Part shown: piece after piece, positions 9,155 to 17,835 of the stretch | Layout: every line of letters starts with the position of its first letter | How positions within the stretch are numbered: position 1 is the first letter of the stretch | Origin: Pseudomonadota bacterium | GTDB taxonomy: Bacteria > Pseudomonadota > Alphaproteobacteria > Sphingomonadales > Govanellaceae | DNA length: 64,000 bases | NCBI GenBank assembly: GCA_003577275.1 | Contig: QEVO01000001.1 | Location: forward strand, 310,001-374,000 | Reading direction: 5' to 3' | Notes under the pieces: model-generated | What the model was told of the DNA's origin: nothing | Seen by the model: the letters and a program-made list of their open reading frames with translations, nothing else | Database searches by the model: none | Position numbers and translations under genes: made by a program

Positions 9155-9304
9155 TTGTCGTACCCACCCTTACTCACACATCGGACATTGTTGGAGATTG
9201 TGACGGCGACGCTTTCGTAACGTCGGCTTGTTGATGAAAACATCTATCAGCCCGATCACAAAAATGCTTGGGACAATTCTGTGACAGTGCCGAAGCCGGC
9301 GCGG

Positions 9305-10816
9305 TCAGCCGTTGCCGTCGATTATCGGGAATTTGACGCTGACTTCCAGGCCGCCGGTCGGTCTGTTGCGCGCCGCGACGCTGCCGCCGAGCGCTTCGGC
9401 GTTGCGGCGCACGAGCCACAATCCAAGACCTAAATGACCGATTTCCTCGCGATCGCTCGTCCCCGTTCTTTTGGTGTAATAGCGATCGAAGATCTTGGGA
9501 AGAGAAATTTCAGGGACACCACATCCTGTGTCTGAGACGACTATTTCAATCCTGGCCGCATCGCGTCTGAGACGCAAAAAAATAGCCCCGCCGGCGGGGG
9601 TGAAACTCAAGGCGTTGTCGAGCAGATTTTCAACGATGCCGTCGATGAGTTCGGCCGCCGCGCGCGAGCTGATATCAGGGGCGATGTCGGCGCTGAAATT
9701 GGCGCCGCTGCCGGCGCTCATTTTGCCATAGGCGGCGGCGATTTCCCGCAGCCGCGCCGACACATCGATCACCTCGCGGCGGGGATGGATGAGACTGGCG
9801 ACCAGGTCGTCCACCCGCCATGCCGCCGTGATCAGGCTTTCCAGCCGGTCGAGGGCCTGGTCGATGACCTCCACCGCCCGGGCCAGCCGCGCATCATCGG
9901 CGCGCCGGCGCACGGGTTCTATCGATTGCCGGATGATTGCCACCGGCCGCTTGAAGGCATGGGCGTTTTCCACCGCCACCTCGCGGATCAGCTGCGCCGA
10001 GCGATCGAGCGCGCTGACCAAACGGTCGAGCTCGCGGCCGACCTCGACGAATTCCCGCGGCCCGATATCATCGGCAAAGCCGCCGCTGCCGCCGCCGGCA
10101 AGTCGAATGGTCCGCGCCCGCTCCATCAGTTGGCGAAGGCCGCGCCAGATCAGCCAGACGATCATCGCCGCCACCACCAGGCTGCCGACATAGGCGATGG
10201 CGCCGAAGCGGATTTCCGGCGTCTCCCAATAGGGCCGGCCGATGGAGGAATTTTGATAAGCGGCGGTGGACAGCGCCGTCAACAGCGCCCAGCAGCCGTC
10301 GGCGGTCAGGAGCGGCGTCACCGCCGTCACCACTTCCTCCTCGGTTTCAACCAGGCGACGGCGGCCCACCACGGCGCGGCCATCGCCGCAGGCGGCGCTT
10401 AAATGCGCAAACACCCCCAGGCCCTGCAACGACTGGCGCTCCCGTTCCAGTTCATCGCTGCTGCGTGCCGGCGCGGCGGCGACGTAATAGAAGCCGGCGG
10501 ACGCACTGTTGTGGGCGGGACGGAAAAACAGCCGCAGCACATTGTCGTCGGCGGCCACGGTTTTGATCACCGCCGGCGCTTCGATCAACCCGCGATCGGC
10601 CGTTTCTGACAATACCGGGCGCAGCACTTCCATGGCCAGCCGGCCGCGATCGCGCACGCCATCGAGCAATAGTTCGCGCTTGTCGGCGTCCGCCGCTTCC
10701 AGCAGGCGATAAAGACCGAAGGGCAGGGTGAGAAAAATCACCGCCAGCGCCGCCAGCCACAGCGCCAGCGGCATGACGACGCGCCGCTTGCCGTTGGCCG
10801 CGCCGAGATCGCTCAT
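9305..10816 (-). CDS. Membrane sensor histidine kinase with atypical H-box
   Basis: A 503-residue kinase with transmembrane segments at about 17-37 and 204-225 enclosing a periplasmic sensor of roughly 165 residues. The dimerisation/H-box reads ENAHAFKRPVAII with His286; a Phe stands where most HisKA domains have an acidic residue after the His. HATPase motifs follow: ENLLDNALSF, DTGCGVPE, FDRYYTK and GLGLWLVRR. The start at 10816 overlaps the stop of the response-regulator gene by four bases (ATGA), so the pair is translationally coupled. The partner resembles ChvI, so this occupies the ChvG position. The acyltransferase gene follows. The sensor region is not a domain I recognise. Confidence 0.9.
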   Translation of the reverse strand: MSDLGAANGKRRVVMPLALWLAALAVIFLTLPFGLYRLLEAADADKRELLLDGVRDRGRLAMEVLRPVLSETADRGLIEAPAVIKTVAADDNVLRLFFRPAHNSASAGFYYVAAAPARSSDELERERQSLQGLGVFAHLSAACGDGRAVVGRRRLVETEEEVVTAVTPLLTADGCWALLTALSTAAYQNSSIGRPYWETPEIRFGAIAYVGSLVVAAMIVWLIWRGLRQLMERARTIRLAGGGSGGFADDIGPREFVEVGRELDRLVSALDRSAQLIREVAVENAHAFKRPVAIIRQSIEPVRRRADDARLARAVEVIDQALDRLESLITAAWRVDDLVASLIHPRREVIDVSARLREIAAAYGKMSAGSGANFSADIAPDISSRAAAELIDGIVENLLDNALSFTPAGGAIFLRLRRDAARIEIVVSDTGCGVPEISLPKIFDRYYTKRTGTSDREEIGHLGLGLWLVRRNAEALGGSVAARNRPTGGLEVSVKFPIIDGNG

Positions 10817-11577
10817 GGCCGCCACCGGTAGCCGAAGCCGGCAAAGGTTTCGATGTGGTCGAAGTCGGGATCGACGGCGCGGAACTTGCCGCGGATGCGC
10901 TTGATAATGGCGCGCACCGTGGCGCGCAAGCCTTCCTCGCCGTCGCCGGCGTGAAAGCCCTGGCCGTGCACGGTGTCGTAGATGTCGCGGTACTTCATAT
11001 CGACGCCGGCGCGGGCCGCGAGCGCCGCGACGATATCGAATTCGCGCACCGTCAGCTCCACCGCCCGGCCGCGCCATTCCGCCCGCTTGGTGGCCAGCTT
11101 CAAGCTCAAGGCGCCGATATCGCTAACGGCGTCCACGGGCAGGTCCGGCTTTTTGACGCCCAGGCGGATCACCTCGATGCGCCGCAACAGGATGGAAAAA
11201 CTGCGGGATTTATCGACAAAATCCACCGCGCCGCCGGCCAGCGCCGCTTCCTCGTAGACCTCGTCGGACAACAGGGTAAGGAAAATCACCGGCGTCTTGA
11301 CGCCGCGGCCGCGCAACACCCGCAGCACTTCGATGCCGTCCATGGCGGGCATTTTCCAATCGAGCAGGATAAGGTCGAAATCCTTGTCCAACGCCGCATA
11401 GTTGACGACGGCGCTGCCGTCGGCGAACTCCGCCACGCGATAGCCTTCATCCTCCAGGTTGAGCCGCAGGGCCTCGCGAAACAACGGGTCGTCATCAACG
11501 ATGGCGACCTTGAGCGCCGCGCCGCCATTGGAAGCCGGCGCAAGATCAGAATTTAAGTCGCGCAATGAACCGTTCAT
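10813..11577 (-). CDS. OmpR-family response regulator, ChvI-like
   Basis: A 254-residue regulator with a receiver domain (VAIVDDDPLFREAL, phospho-acceptor Asp73 in LLDWKMPAMDG, conserved Lys in VDKSRS) and a winged-helix DNA-binding domain ending in a segment like KRIRGKFRAVDPDFD and then AGFGYRWRP. That ending is very close to what I know of ChvI from Rhizobiales. The start at 11577 is inside the preceding lipoprotein gene (32-base overlap), and its end overlaps the kinase start by four bases, giving a tight lipoprotein-regulator-kinase operon. ChvI-type systems respond to envelope or acid stress; whether this one does is inference. Confidence 0.9.
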   Translation of the reverse strand: MNGSLRDLNSDLAPASNGGAALKVAIVDDDPLFREALRLNLEDEGYRVAEFADGSAVVNYAALDKDFDLILLDWKMPAMDGIEVLRVLRGRGVKTPVIFLTLLSDEVYEEAALAGGAVDFVDKSRSFSILLRRIEVIRLGVKKPDLPVDAVSDIGALSLKLATKRAEWRGRAVELTVREFDIVAALAARAGVDMKYRDIYDTVHGQGFHAGDGEEGLRATVRAIIKRIRGKFRAVDPDFDHIETFAGFGYRWRP

Positions 11578-12073
11578 GGCAGCGGTATTGATCTCCGTCG
11601 GTCTGCCCTTCGTCGTGAACGCTGACAGACAGGGCGCGGTAGTGCAGCTTTTCCATTTCAGGAAAGAAACGGATGGCCAGCGCGCACTCGCCGTCGCGAT
11701 AAAGCCATTCCTGACCCGGCGGCACCTCCTTGATGGCCGCAGGCTCGCCCAACAGGCCGCGCATGGCGTCAAAATCAAGTCCCGTCAGGCGTTCCGACAG
11801 CCGGGTCGCCGGCGGCGGCTCAAGGCGGGTCTCGATCATCGGCCGCTGCTTTGGCTCCGGCTCGGGCACTGCGGCGGCGCTTTGCGGCGTCGGTTCCGGC
11901 GGCGGCGCCTCTGGCGGTGGGGCATCAGGGTCCGGCGCGGCGGCGGTTTGCGCTGGCTTTTCCACCCGTTCCGCCCCCCAGAAGCCCTGCCAGCCATCGC
12001 GCAGGCGACTGCATCCCGTGGCAAGGACTGCCGCCAAGCCGATGATCACAAGCCGCAGTCCAATCGATACCAT
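11546..12073 (-). CDS. Proline-rich outer-membrane-type lipoprotein of unknown function
   Basis: A 175-residue protein with a lipoprotein signal peptide: a hydrophobic stretch then VLATGC with the lipidated Cys at 21. A Pro/Ala/Glu-rich linker (about residues 40-80) leads to a C-terminal domain of roughly 80 residues starting at LTGLDFDAMRGLLGEP. This domain has two cysteines (GECALAI, YRCHERF) and resembles small SmpA-like lipoprotein folds, which is a weak impression. It is first in an operon with a ChvI-like regulator and kinase, overlapping the regulator by 32 bases. It could be a periplasmic sensor accessory, by inference only. Confidence 0.7.
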   Translation of the reverse strand: MVSIGLRLVIIGLAAVLATGCSRLRDGWQGFWGAERVEKPAQTAAAPDPDAPPPEAPPPEPTPQSAAAVPEPEPKQRPMIETRLEPPPATRLSERLTGLDFDAMRGLLGEPAAIKEVPPGQEWLYRDGECALAIRFFPEMEKLHYRALSVSVHDEGQTDGDQYRCHERFIARLKF

Positions 12074-12212
12074 CCAACCCTCGCTGCCGTGGGTTCTGTT
12101 TTACCTGCCCGTTCCTAACCGTGCCAAGGAGATTATCGCCGCGATGAGAGGTAGCGATTTTTTTCCGCTAAAATCATGATAGGCTGCGGCATGAAAGCCG
12201 CTGCAGGATGCC

Positions 12213-12695
12213 ATGGCCCGACAGACTCCAAAACATGCCGCCGCCCCCGCTCCCGCCGCCGGGTTTGTCGATGACTACCTCGCCTACCTCTTGGCCCGGG
12301 CCAGCCATTTGGTGAGCGCCGAGTTTCATGCCCAATTGACCGCCTTGGGGGTCGCGGTGCCGACTTGGCGAGTGCTGTCCGCCTTGTCCGACAGCAACGG
12401 ACTGACGGTGGGCGAGTTGGCGAAAATCGTGCTTTTGAAGCAGCCGACCTTGAGCAAGGCCTTGGACCGCATGATCGCCGATGGTCTGGTCAGCCGCATC
12501 GCCTCCTCGGCCGATCGCCGCCAGGTGCGGGTGTCCATCACGCCCAAGGGCCGGGCCATGGTCGAGGGCCTGATCGCCCGGGCGGTCGAACACGAGGAGT
12601 CGGTGCTGTCGAGCTACGGCGCCGCCGAGCGCCAGATCTTGAAGCAGATGCTGAAAACGCTGATCGACCGGCTGTCCCCCCTATCCGAGGCTTGA
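12213..12695 (+). CDS. MarR-family transcriptional regulator
   Basis: A 160-residue winged-helix regulator. The recognition region LTVGELAKIVLLKQPTLSKALDRMIADGLV and the wing SSADRRQVRVSITPKGRAM are the standard MarR signatures. It ends three bases before a flavoprotein monooxygenase gene and heads a run of four further rightward genes, so it is likely co-transcribed with them. It probably responds to the aromatic substrate or its CoA ester. It is divergent from the lipoprotein gene, with 139 bases between them that hold both promoters; no clear operator is visible there. The purine-rich and GC-rich 5' end gives no better alternative start. Confidence 0.9.
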   Translation: MARQTPKHAAAPAPAAGFVDDYLAYLLARASHLVSAEFHAQLTALGVAVPTWRVLSALSDSNGLTVGELAKIVLLKQPTLSKALDRMIADGLVSRIASSADRRQVRVSITPKGRAMVEGLIARAVEHEESVLSSYGAAERQILKQMLKTLIDRLSPLSEA

Positions 12696-12698
12696 GCG

Positions 12699-14315
12699 AT
12701 GGCAAGCTTTGCGGATCAGGCCAAGTCGCATTACTTCACCTATCCCTATTTCGCCTTTCGGCGGCCGGCCGAGCTTGCAGGCGGCCGCCAACTGCATCCG
12801 GTGGCCATCGTCGGCGGCGGCCCGGTGGGCGTTACCGCCGCCTTGGAGCTGGCCCGCTTCGGCGTGCCCTCGGTGGTCATCGAGGCCGATGACACCGTGG
12901 CCGAAGGCAGCCGCGCCATCTGTTTTTCCCGCCGCACGCTGGAAATTCTCGACGCGCTCGGCGTCGCCGGGACGGTGATGGAGAAAGCGCTGCCGTGGAC
13001 CCATGGCACCTCCTATTACAAGGACAAGCCGGTGTTCCGCCTGGAAATGCCCCATGGGGAACACGACAAGTTCTACCCCATGGTCAATCTGCAGCAGTGT
13101 TACCTGGAAAAATTCCTCATCGACCGCGCCGCCGCCGCGCCCTTGATCGATATCCGCTGGCAAAGCCGCGTCGTTGGCCTGACCAAGGAGGCCGAGGCGG
13201 TCACCCTCGACATCGAGACCCCGGAAGGCCGCTATCCCTTGCGCGCGTGCTATGTGATCGCCGCCGACGGCGCGCGCAGCGTGATGCGGCAGTTGTTGGG
13301 GCTGTCGCTCCATGGCCAATCCTATGAAGGACGCTATCTCATCGCCGATATCGTGTTGCGGTCCGATTATCCCACTGAACGGCGCGCCTGGTTCGATCCG
13401 CCGTCCAATCCCGGCTCCACCGTGCTGATGCACAAGCAGCCCGACGATATCTGGCGCATCGACTATCAGCTGCGGGACGACGAGGATGCGGAGCAGGAAT
13501 TGCAGGAGCCGCGCATCCGCCAGCGTATCGCCGATCATCTGTCATTCATCGGCGAGACCAAGCCTTGGGAATTGGATTGGTTCAGCCTTTATAAGGCGCA
13601 CAGCTTGTGCCTTGACGATTATGTGCAGGAGCGGGTGATCTTCGCCGGCGACGCCGCCCACCTGGCGCCGATCTTTGGCGTCCGCGGCTTGAATTCCGGC
13701 ATCGCCGACGCCAACAATCTCGGCTGGAAGCTGGCTCTGGTGATTGAGGGCAAAGCCCCGCCGGCGCTCTTGCGAAGCTACGGCGAGGAGCGCCGCGCCG
13801 CCACCTTCGACGTCTTCGCCAACGCCGGCAAAAGCACCCTCTTCATGACCCCGCCGAGCCGCGGCTATGCCGTGATGCGCGAGGCGGCGCTGCGCCTGGC
13901 TGTCGATCAGCCGCTGACCCGGCCGCTGATCAACCCCCGCCAGTCGCAGCCGTTCTATTACCGGGAAAGCGCCTTGAATACGGATGATAGAGCTTTTGCC
14001 GGCGGCCCGCCGCCGGGGGCGCTGCCGCCCGGACGGCGGTTGACCGACGGCGGTTATCTGTGCGACCTGATCGGCCGCGCCTTTACCCTCTTGGCGTTCG
14101 CTGACGCCATGCGCGATTATCTTGGCCCATGGCTCGCCGCGCAGGCCGGGGTGTCGCTGACGGTGCTGACCGACGACCTGCGAGCGGACTTTGACGCCGC
14201 GCCTGCAAGCCTCTATCTGTTGCGTCCCGACGGCCACGTGGCGGCACGGTTCAAGGCGCGGCCATCGCTTGCCGACCTGGAGGCGGCGCTCAAACGCGCG
14301 CAAGGCAACGCCTGA
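12699..14315 (+). CDS. FAD-dependent aromatic monooxygenase (MhpA/PheA type)
   Basis: A 538-residue class A flavoprotein monooxygenase that would hydroxylate a phenolic or aryl substrate using NAD(P)H and oxygen. The Rossmann motif is VAIVGGGPVGVTAALELA (Gly39-Gly44), the DG motif AADGARS is at about 188-194, and the GD motif FAGDAAHLAPIFGVRGLNSG at about 315-335 binds FAD ribityl phosphate. The C-terminal ~130 residues fit the thioredoxin-like domain of the larger members. It is followed by a DUF2783 gene, an arrangement I know from other hydroxylase operons, and by an MFS transporter and a crotonase. The substrate cannot be named; a hydroxyphenyl acid is a reasonable guess. Confidence 0.88.
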   Translation: MASFADQAKSHYFTYPYFAFRRPAELAGGRQLHPVAIVGGGPVGVTAALELARFGVPSVVIEADDTVAEGSRAICFSRRTLEILDALGVAGTVMEKALPWTHGTSYYKDKPVFRLEMPHGEHDKFYPMVNLQQCYLEKFLIDRAAAAPLIDIRWQSRVVGLTKEAEAVTLDIETPEGRYPLRACYVIAADGARSVMRQLLGLSLHGQSYEGRYLIADIVLRSDYPTERRAWFDPPSNPGSTVLMHKQPDDIWRIDYQLRDDEDAEQELQEPRIRQRIADHLSFIGETKPWELDWFSLYKAHSLCLDDYVQERVIFAGDAAHLAPIFGVRGLNSGIADANNLGWKLALVIEGKAPPALLRSYGEERRAATFDVFANAGKSTLFMTPPSRGYAVMREAALRLAVDQPLTRPLINPRQSQPFYYRESALNTDDRAFAGGPPPGALPPGRRLTDGGYLCDLIGRAFTLLAFADAMRDYLGPWLAAQAGVSLTVLTDDLRADFDAAPASLYLLRPDGHVAARFKARPSLADLEAALKRAQGNA

Positions 14316-14334
14316 CAATCTTCAAGGAGTGACG

Positions 14335-14529
14335 ATGATGAGCCAGGGCCTGAGCGACAGCGATCTCGAACAAGCCTTCGATCGGCTGGCCCAAGCGCTC
14401 GATGCGGTGGGCGAAGACAAGGAGCGGAGCTTTCTCGCCGCCCTGGCCCTGGCGCTGGCCGGCAGGATGGCCAGCCTCGCCGAGGTCGACGCCGCCATCG
14501 CCATGGCCCAGCGCGCGGCGGAGCGGTGA
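14335..14529 (+). CDS. DUF2783-like small protein
   Basis: A 64-residue acidic helical protein with a good ribosome site (AAGGAGTG) seven bases before the ATG at 14335; a second ATG follows immediately. Its pattern (DLEQAFDRLAQALDAVGEDKERSF followed by a hydrophobic helix and DAAIAMAQRA) fits small DUF2783 proteins that sit next to aromatic flavoprotein hydroxylase genes. Its stop overlaps the GTG start of the transporter gene by three bases. The function of the family is unknown; constant association with these monooxygenases suggests an accessory role. Confidence 0.7.
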   Translation: MMSQGLSDSDLEQAFDRLAQALDAVGEDKERSFLAALALALAGRMASLAEVDAAIAMAQRAAER

Positions 14530-15737
14530 GCCCGGTGAGCGAGGACGCCAAAACCCGCTGGCTGGCGGTGGCCGCCTTGGTCGCCGCCGGCATGATCGCC
14601 GCCGGCCATATCTTCAAATTGTCGCCCGCCATGCCCGTGGTGCGCGCCGCCTTCGGCCTTGACCTGGTGGCCGGCGGCTGGCTGTTTTCCACCACCAACA
14701 TCCTGGCGGCGCTGACCGGCGTCGCCGCCGGCGTCACCGCCGACCGCTTCGGCTACCGGCGGGTGCTGTTCTTCGGGCTTGCCATCATGGCCGTCGCCTC
14801 GGCGTTGGCCACCCTCGCCGCCGCGCCGCCGCTGTTGTTCTTGTGCCGGCTATTGGAGGGCGCGGGATTTTTATCGGTGGTGGTGTCGGCGCCATCGCTG
14901 ATGGTCAGCGAAACCATCCCCCGCGACCGGCCGTTGGCGCTCTCGTGGTGGACCGTCTATTCGCCGGGCGGCGGGTCTTTGACGATCCTCTTGGCGCCGC
15001 AAGTGCTGCGGCTCATCGGCTGGCAAGGGCTGTGGCTCACCTTGAGCGGCGTCGCGCTGGCGGTGCTGACGCTCTTGGCGTCCATGGGATTGAAGGGCCG
15101 TCCCCATCACGGCACGCGCGGCGCGCCGTTTCACCGCACGCTGATCGCCGCCGTGCGTCATCCCGGGCCGTGGTGCGCCGCCGGGGCTTTCGCGCTTTAC
15201 GCCCTGCAATACGTGGCGGTGATGGCTTGGCTGCCGAGCTTCCTGGTAGCTGAGCGGGGCTTGTCGATTGCTCTCGCCGCCGCCTTGACCGCCGTGGTCA
15301 TGGCGTCCAACATTTCCGGCAATCTCCTCACCGGCGTGTTGTTGCGCGCTGGCCATCGTCACGGCAGCCTGATTACCGCCTCCTCGGTTCTGATGGCGAT
15401 CTCGGCGCTGATTATTTTTTCCGATCTGCCGGATCTGGCGCGTTATCTCGCCTGCGTCGCGCTCTCCGCCACCGGCGGCGTGCTGCCCGCCGCCGTTCTC
15501 GCTTCAGCGCCTGAGATCGCCCCCCATCCCGCCTATATCGGCGCCGTCAACGGGCTCATTGTCCAAGGCACCAACATGGGGCTGCTGGCCGGGCCGCCGG
15601 CGCTGGCGGCGGTGGTGGCCTTGAGCGGCCAGTGGAACGACGGGCTGTGGCTGTTCCTGATCGCCGCCGCCGGCGCGGCGGCGCTGGGATTGGCCTTGAA
15701 CAAGGTCACTGGCGCGCCGCAAAAGCCCTCGCTATAA
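14526..15737 (+). CDS. MFS transporter, probable aromatic acid uptake
   Basis: A 403-residue major facilitator with about twelve hydrophobic segments. It opens with a GTG at 14526 overlapping the TGA of the small protein before it. The loop after helix 2 reads GVTADRFGYRRVLF, the usual MFS motif with DRFGYRR, and the second half starts around residue 205 after a basic loop. Its position between the monooxygenase and a crotonase suggests that it imports the substrate of the pathway. CynX/NimT-type cyanate-like transporters are an alternative reading. Substrate specificity is not visible. Confidence 0.85.
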   Translation: MSPVSEDAKTRWLAVAALVAAGMIAAGHIFKLSPAMPVVRAAFGLDLVAGGWLFSTTNILAALTGVAAGVTADRFGYRRVLFFGLAIMAVASALATLAAAPPLLFLCRLLEGAGFLSVVVSAPSLMVSETIPRDRPLALSWWTVYSPGGGSLTILLAPQVLRLIGWQGLWLTLSGVALAVLTLLASMGLKGRPHHGTRGAPFHRTLIAAVRHPGPWCAAGAFALYALQYVAVMAWLPSFLVAERGLSIALAAALTAVVMASNISGNLLTGVLLRAGHRHGSLITASSVLMAISALIIFSDLPDLARYLACVALSATGGVLPAAVLASAPEIAPHPAYIGAVNGLIVQGTNMGLLAGPPALAAVVALSGQWNDGLWLFLIAAAGAAALGLALNKVTGAPQKPSL

Positions 15738-15761
15738 CCGTCGGCGACAAGGGGAGACGCC

Positions 15762-16547
15762 ATGACCGACGCGCCGATGTATCTTGACCGTTCCGGCGAT
15801 ATCGCCGAGCTGGTGCTCAACCGCGCCGACAAGAAGAACGCCCTCACCCAGGCGATGTGGGAGGCCATTGCGGCCTTGGCCGCTGAGATTGACGCCGATT
15901 CCGCCATCAAGGTGCTGATCGTGCGTTCGGTGACCCCTGAGGTGTTCAGCGCCGGCGCCGACATCGGCGAGTTTCAGGCCATCGCCAGCGACCCGGCGCG
16001 GCGCGAGGCCAACCGGGTGGCGGTGCGCGAAGCGCAGCGCCGGCTGGCCCGGCTGTCGAAGCCCACCATCGCCATGATCGACGGCTCGTGCGTCGGCGGC
16101 GGTTGCGGCTTGGCGCTCGCCTGCGACATCCGTTTCGCCGCGCCGTCGGCCCGGCTCGGCATCACCCCGGCCAAGCTTGGCCTGATCTACAGCGTGCAGG
16201 ACGCCAAGAACCTGGTCGATCTCGTCGGCCCGGCGCACGCCAAGTCGATGCTGTTTACCGGCCGCCTGGTGGATGCCGAGGAGGCGCTCAGGATCGGGCT
16301 CGTCAACGCCCTCTACCCCGCCGATCGCTTGGCGGCCGAGACCCGCGCCTTCGCCGAAGCCATCGCCGCCAACTCGCAATGGGGGGTGCGCGGCATCAAG
16401 CGCATCGTGCGCCTGATCCTTGATGGCGTCAGCGACGATACGGCGGAAACCGAAGCCATGTTTCGCGACAGCTTCAGCGGCGTCGATCACCAGGAAGGCG
16501 TCGCCGCCTTCCTGGCCCGCCGCAAGCCCAACTTCCCGTATCGTTAG
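15762..16547 (+). CDS. Enoyl-CoA hydratase/isomerase family protein
   Basis: A 261-residue crotonase. Typical segments are AELVLNRADKKNALTQAMW, FSAGADIGEF for the first oxyanion hole and GSCVGGGCGLALACDIRFA for the second, with a C-terminal RRKPNFPYR. It ends the rightward operon led by the MarR gene, 24 bases after the transporter, and has a GGGGAGA ribosome site. A crotonase in an aromatic operon suggests a CoA-dependent step, such as side-chain shortening of a phenylpropenoid, but that remains inference. Its last bases overlap the convergent MAPEG gene by four. Confidence 0.87.
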   Translation: MTDAPMYLDRSGDIAELVLNRADKKNALTQAMWEAIAALAAEIDADSAIKVLIVRSVTPEVFSAGADIGEFQAIASDPARREANRVAVREAQRRLARLSKPTIAMIDGSCVGGGCGLALACDIRFAAPSARLGITPAKLGLIYSVQDAKNLVDLVGPAHAKSMLFTGRLVDAEEALRIGLVNALYPADRLAAETRAFAEAIAANSQWGVRGIKRIVRLILDGVSDDTAETEAMFRDSFSGVDHQEGVAAFLARRKPNFPYR

Positions 16548-16939
16548 CTAAACAGCCCCTTGATCGACAGAATAAAGGCGGTCAACAGCAGCACCACCGT
16601 CGGCACGAAGGTGAGCATAAAGCCGGTGCTGCGGCTCGCCGGATCGCGCTGGTAGCTGGCGCCGTAAAGGATGCGGCCGACGATCCACGCCAGGCCGACC
16701 AGCGGCACCCAGATGGCGTTGGCCAGGGCCTGCGCCAGCCACAGGGACGGCAGGAACAACACGATTTGCTCCAGGGTATTCTGCTGCACGCGGAAGGTGC
16801 GGTTGAATTCCTCCGGGCCGGTCACCGCCGGCGCCTTGACCCCGTGCTTGGCGCGGGCGCGGCCCACCGCCATCCCGGTCCACACGAAATACGCCAACGC
16901 CAGCACGCTGACGAGTGCCGTCGAAAAGTACGCTGTCAT
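16544..16939 (-). CDS. MAPEG family membrane protein
   Basis: A 131-residue integral membrane protein with four hydrophobic segments. The motif EEFNRTFRVQQNTLEQ in the first loop, followed by FLPSLWLAQALAN, is the hallmark of the MAPEG (microsomal glutathione transferase-like) family. The ATG at 16939 is preferred because the upstream extension is not hydrophobic and shows no family similarity. Bacterial MAPEG proteins are mostly uncharacterised; glutathione-linked detoxification is assumed from the family. It is divergent from the GntR gene with 115 bases between them. Confidence 0.88.
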   Translation of the reverse strand: MTAYFSTALVSVLALAYFVWTGMAVGRARAKHGVKAPAVTGPEEFNRTFRVQQNTLEQIVLFLPSLWLAQALANAIWVPLVGLAWIVGRILYGASYQRDPASRSTGFMLTFVPTVVLLLTAFILSIKGLFS

Positions 16940-17054
16940 GATGTCCCGTCTCCCCTTTTTTCGCGACCCTGAGAGTGCGCCTAGGCAAGCCGGGTCGCGC
17001 CCGCTACTATGCCTGAAGCCAAGCGACTTGCCCACAAGGATGCGATCACCCGCA

Positions 17055-17813
17055 ATGCCGCCCCGCCGCCTGACCGCCAACGATCCGTCAATCCCGCTTT
17101 ATCAACAGGTCGCCGACAGCTTGCGCGGCGATATCGAAAACGGCTTTTATGCCGTCGGCAGCTCGCTGCCCACCGAGAACCAGCTCTGCGATCAGTTCGA
17201 CATCAGCCGACACACCGCCCGCGACGCGCTGCGGTTATTGGAGCAGGCGGGCTTCGTGTCGCGGCGCCGCGGCGCCGGAACATACGTGGAATCGAACCGA
17301 CCCAAGGCCAAATACGTGCAGATGCTGTCCAGCATCGATGATCTGTTTCGCTATGCCCATGAAACCCGGTTTGAGATCGAGGATGTGCGGCGGCTCAAGG
17401 CGTCCCAGGCGCTGGCCGATTTTCTCATCTGCGAACCGGGCGCGCCGCTCATCCGCCTGCGCGGCCGTCGCTTCCAGGCCCTAAGCTCGCGCCCGTTTTC
17501 CTTGACCGAGCTTTATCTCGCCCGCCGCTTCGACAGCGCGCTTGACGCCATCGTCGACCATCGCGGGCCGATCTGCGCGCTCATCGAGGAGCATTTCAAG
17601 ATCCGCATCGCCCGCATCGGTCAGGACATCCAGGCGGTCAATCTGATGAAGGCCGAGGCCGAGCAGCTCGACGTCAAGGACGGCGCGGCGGCCTTGAAGG
17701 TGGTGCGCCGCTATTACGAGGATGATGGTTCGCTGATCGAGGTGTCCAGCAACCTCTATCCCGGCACGCGCTTTACCTACACCTCCTGGCTCGACCGCGA
17801 GGAAAAGGCGTAG
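17055..17813 (+). CDS. GntR/HutC-family transcriptional regulator
   Basis: A 252-residue regulator with an N-terminal winged helix (IPLYQQVADSLRGDIENG, LPTENQLCDQFDISRHTARDALRLLEQAG, RRRGAGTYV) and a UTRA effector domain ending in SSNLYPGTRFTYTSW. HutC-type UTRA domains bind small acids or sugars. Starts at 17040 and 17055 are both possible; AAGGA at 17036-17040 abuts the first and lies 14 bases from the second, so 17055 is a compromise supported by family length. It may control the divergent MAPEG gene or the convergent P450/isochorismatase pair; nothing in the sequence decides this. Confidence 0.88.
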   Translation: MPPRRLTANDPSIPLYQQVADSLRGDIENGFYAVGSSLPTENQLCDQFDISRHTARDALRLLEQAGFVSRRRGAGTYVESNRPKAKYVQMLSSIDDLFRYAHETRFEIEDVRRLKASQALADFLICEPGAPLIRLRGRRFQALSSRPFSLTELYLARRFDSALDAIVDHRGPICALIEEHFKIRIARIGQDIQAVNLMKAEAEQLDVKDGAAALKVVRRYYEDDGSLIEVSSNLYPGTRFTYTSWLDREEKA

Positions 17814-17835
17814 AAAATCTTTTTGTGACGGGGTG

